This document shows, in pieces, positions 52,108 through 53,958 of a stretch of DNA of 53,958 bases; position 1 is the stretch's first letter, and each line of letters opens with the position of its first letter. The DNA is taken from assembly GCA_945860705.1 (NCBI GenBank), contig CAMART010000019.1, forward strand, positions 1 to 53,958. The letters run 5' to 3'. Source of the stretch: Chitinophaga pinensis (GTDB lineage: Bacteria; Bacteroidota; Bacteroidia; Chitinophagales; CAMDFR01). The position numbers and the translations under genes were made by a program. The notes beneath the pieces are model-generated. The model did not search any database. It was not told where the DNA came from and saw only the letters and a list, made by a program, of their open reading frames with translations.

Positions 52108-53958
52108 ATGGCAAAAAAATCATATAAAAAAAATATACAAAACGAAATAGTAGATACTGAACAAACTGAAATAGTTCCATCTACTTCTATTTCTGTTTTT
52201 GATAAATATAAAATACATTTCTTACTTTTTTTATTTGCAAGCTTGCTATATGCCAACACGCTTCAAAATCAGTATGCTTCGGATGATACTTTAGTTTATA
52301 CTTCCAATCAATTTACACAAAAAGGAATCGCTGGTCTCAAAGAAATATTTACCAATGATGCATTTGTTGGTTTTTTTGGAGAGCGAGGCAAGACGCTCGT
52401 TGCAGGTGGTAGGTATCGTCCATTGAGCATAGCTACATTTGCATTGGAGGTTCAGTTTTTTGGTAAAAATAATCCTGCTATAAGTCATGCTATCAATGCA
52501 CTTTTATATGGCTTGTGTGTAGTGATGATATATATATTGTTACTCGAATTATTTCATAAAAATAATGATGAAAAAATAAATTGGTGGTTGTGTATACCAT
52601 TTCTTATAGCATTGCTTTATGCATCGCATCCCATACATACAGAAGCTGTAGCCAATATCAAAGGAAGAGATGAAATCATGGGCATGCTTTTTAGTATGTG
52701 CGCCGTATTTTTTTCTATTAAGTATATCAAAACTTTAGAGTTTAAAAATTTAATAATCTTTTCTGTACTCTTATTTTTAGCATATCTATCAAAAGAAAAT
52801 GCTATCACTATGATAGGTGTAGTTTTTATCACCTATTATGTTTTTTATAATGCCAAGTCTAAAAACTATTTTAATATTTCTATTGCATATATCATTCCTA
52901 CAATACTTTTCTTACTGTTAAGAAATATGTTTACTACGTCTAAGCTCAGTAAATTTACCAAAGAATTATTAAACGACCCATTTGTAACAAGTAGTGTGAC
53001 ACAAAAATTTGGTACACTGTTTTATACATTTATTACCTATCTGAAATTACAAATTGTACCCTATCCACTCACACATGATTATTATCCTTACCAAGTACCT
53101 AAAGTTTCTTTTGATAATATTGTAGTGATTTTGTCTGTACTTATCAATGTAGGATTATTCATATACGCATTATACAGTATCTATAAACATAAAAGCAAAA
53201 TCGGTTATGGTTTGATGTTTTATTTTATTACGTTTTCAGTAGTTTCACAAGTCTTTTTTACTATCGGCACTGCTATGAACGAACGTTTTGTTTTTATGCC
53301 CTCATTAGGTATCATTATATCATTTGTATTGGTGCTCTATCATTTTGCATCAAAATATAATATGAATTTATTATATGCGGTTTTTCCAATAGTAGCTATC
53401 TATTCATTTATCACTATACAAAGAAATCCAGTTTGGAAAAATGATGAATCACTTTTTTTGCATGATATACATATCTCTACTAATAGTGCAAAATTAAATT
53501 TGGCTGCAGGAGGTGTTTTAATAGATAGTGCTATCACCAAAACAGATACACTCGAACGAAAAAAAATGCTGGAACAAGCTATAGTTTATTTAAAAAAAGC
53601 TACAGAAATATATGGTGATACCACATTGATAGTAGACAATGAAGAGATACATATAGGACACTCCAATGCATATAATCTTTTGGGTAATGCATATTATTTT
53701 TTAAATGGCGATTTAAAAAATGCTGAAAAAGCCTATAAAATGGCAGATTACTATAATCCAGGTCATTTTGATTCGTATCAAAATTTAGTTACTATTTTTT
53801 ATAATGAAGGAAAATATGCTGAAGCTATTCCACTTCTAAAAGCATTAATAGGAACAGATCCTAATAATGCAGGTTTTTTATATAAGCTAGGTGATGCGTA
53901 TAAAAACACAGCTAACTATGATAGCGCTATTGTTTTTTATATGCGTGCAATTGATAAA
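52108..53958 (+). CDS. TMTC-like multi-membrane protein with C-terminal TPRs (partial)
   Basis: This frame starts at ATG 52108 and stays open for 617 codons to the window end, so the 3' part is missing. After a charged N-terminus there are about ten membrane segments, including LLFLFASLLYAN first and FIALLYASHP later. Early acidic residues (YASDDTLVY) resemble the Asp pair of GT-C glycosyltransferases. The motifs YRPLSIATFALEVQFFG and HPIHTEAVANIKGRDEI match TMTC-type O-mannosyltransferase-like proteins. From about residue 480 the sequence becomes TPR repeats (HSNAYNLLGNAYYFLNGDLKNAEKAY; LYKLGDAYKNTANYDSAIVFYMRAI). Glycosyl transfer to a lipid or protein outside the membrane is inferred from the family. 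Confidence 0.82.
   Translation, partial: MAKKSYKKNIQNEIVDTEQTEIVPSTSISVFDKYKIHFLLFLFASLLYANTLQNQYASDDTLVYTSNQFTQKGIAGLKEIFTNDAFVGFFGERGKTLVAGGRYRPLSIATFALEVQFFGKNNPAISHAINALLYGLCVVMIYILLLELFHKNNDEKINWWLCIPFLIALLYASHPIHTEAVANIKGRDEIMGMLFSMCAVFFSIKYIKTLEFKNLIIFSVLLFLAYLSKENAITMIGVVFITYYVFYNAKSKNYFNISIAYIIPTILFLLLRNMFTTSKLSKFTKELLNDPFVTSSVTQKFGTLFYTFITYLKLQIVPYPLTHDYYPYQVPKVSFDNIVVILSVLINVGLFIYALYSIYKHKSKIGYGLMFYFITFSVVSQVFFTIGTAMNERFVFMPSLGIIISFVLVLYHFASKYNMNLLYAVFPIVAIYSFITIQRNPVWKNDESLFLHDIHISTNSAKLNLAAGGVLIDSAITKTDTLERKKMLEQAIVYLKKATEIYGDTTLIVDNEEIHIGHSNAYNLLGNAYYFLNGDLKNAEKAYKMADYYNPGHFDSYQNLVTIFYNEGKYAEAIPLLKALIGTDPNNAGFLYKLGDAYKNTANYDSAIVFYMRAIDK

Noticed and set aside
1-53958. Prophage, transposase or defence island
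   Set aside because: No integrase, transposase, restriction, toxin-antitoxin or phage structural gene is recognisable; mobile-like signals are limited to short palindromes and partial duplications.

Overview
The window is AT-rich DNA from a member of the Bacteroidota, probably a gliding or surface-colonising Chitinophagales/Sphingobacteriia/Saprospiria-type lineage; the exact order cannot be fixed from the sequence alone. The evidence is a SusC/CirA-style TonB-dependent receptor with a carboxypeptidase-regulatory-like N-domain, two giant secreted proteins with SprB repeats and type B (gliding-motility-type) type IX secretion C-termini, a bacillithiol gene (bshC), an RNase Y/ZapA/PheT cluster, repeated TAnnTTTG promoter boxes, and almost no Shine-Dalgarno sequences. 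Several genes appear to start with TTG.

Layout. 0.3-5.7 kb: a tiny histone-H1-like Lys/Ala/Pro peptide with its own promoter and terminator, then an overlapping run mazG - NtrY-like sensor kinase - phosphopantetheinyl transferase. 5.8-8.8 kb: a TonB-dependent receptor followed by a palindrome-rich spacer holding a 190-bp tandem duplication. 8.8-13.2 kb: bshC and a pentapeptide protein on the minus strand, diverging from an anomeric sugar kinase/RapZ-C fusion and a MurU-like nucleotidyltransferase. 13.3-16.05 kb, minus strand: a sterol-desaturase-family membrane enzyme, an NtrC/NtrX-type sigma-54 regulator and the RNase P RNA. 16.1-19.3 kb: methyltransferase, GNAT, DUF423, ung and tRNA-Arg. 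19.7-21.9 kb: an unrecognised pair, a membrane-anchored toroid (squalene-cyclase-like) protein and a membrane-anchored Cys/His NlpC-like protein. 21.9-31.9 kb: tsaD diverging from tamB, an alpha/beta hydrolase, then an outer-membrane pair (PorV/FadL-like barrel plus a barrel carrying ComEA-like HhH motifs) and a DUF1232 protein. 32.0-43.0 kb: a secreted protein with an internal duplication and the two T9SS adhesins, separated by a tRNA(CAU) whose 3' half is tandemly repeated. 43.2-47.9 kb: pheT - small coiled coil - zapA - rny. 47.9-54 kb: NlpC/P60 hydrolase, a large TPR-like membrane protein, dprA and a TMTC-like multi-membrane TPR protein running off the end.

How it fits together. Much of the window serves the cell envelope: peptidoglycan sugar recycling (kinase + MurU, with a RapZ-type domain that could report hexosamine status), outer-membrane assembly (TamB), T9SS cargo, peptidoglycan hydrolases and a sensor-kinase/sigma-54 regulator pair encoded about 9 kb apart. 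DprA and the HhH-barrel protein hint at natural transformation.

The most unusual signal is not a gene cluster. Short perfect palindromes recur at the edges of partial tandem duplications: a tRNA-Arg 5' fragment with a palindrome in place of its D-loop, two tRNA(CAU) 3' fragments with a palindromic arm at the anticodon position, and a duplicated 3' end of the pentapeptide gene that begins at a palindrome. Together these suggest a palindrome-associated duplication process. Other leads are the kinase-RapZ fusion, the toroid/Cys-peptidase pair, the HhH-barrel protein, and TAnnTTTG boxes lying 3-5 nt from start codons, which imply leaderless mRNAs.
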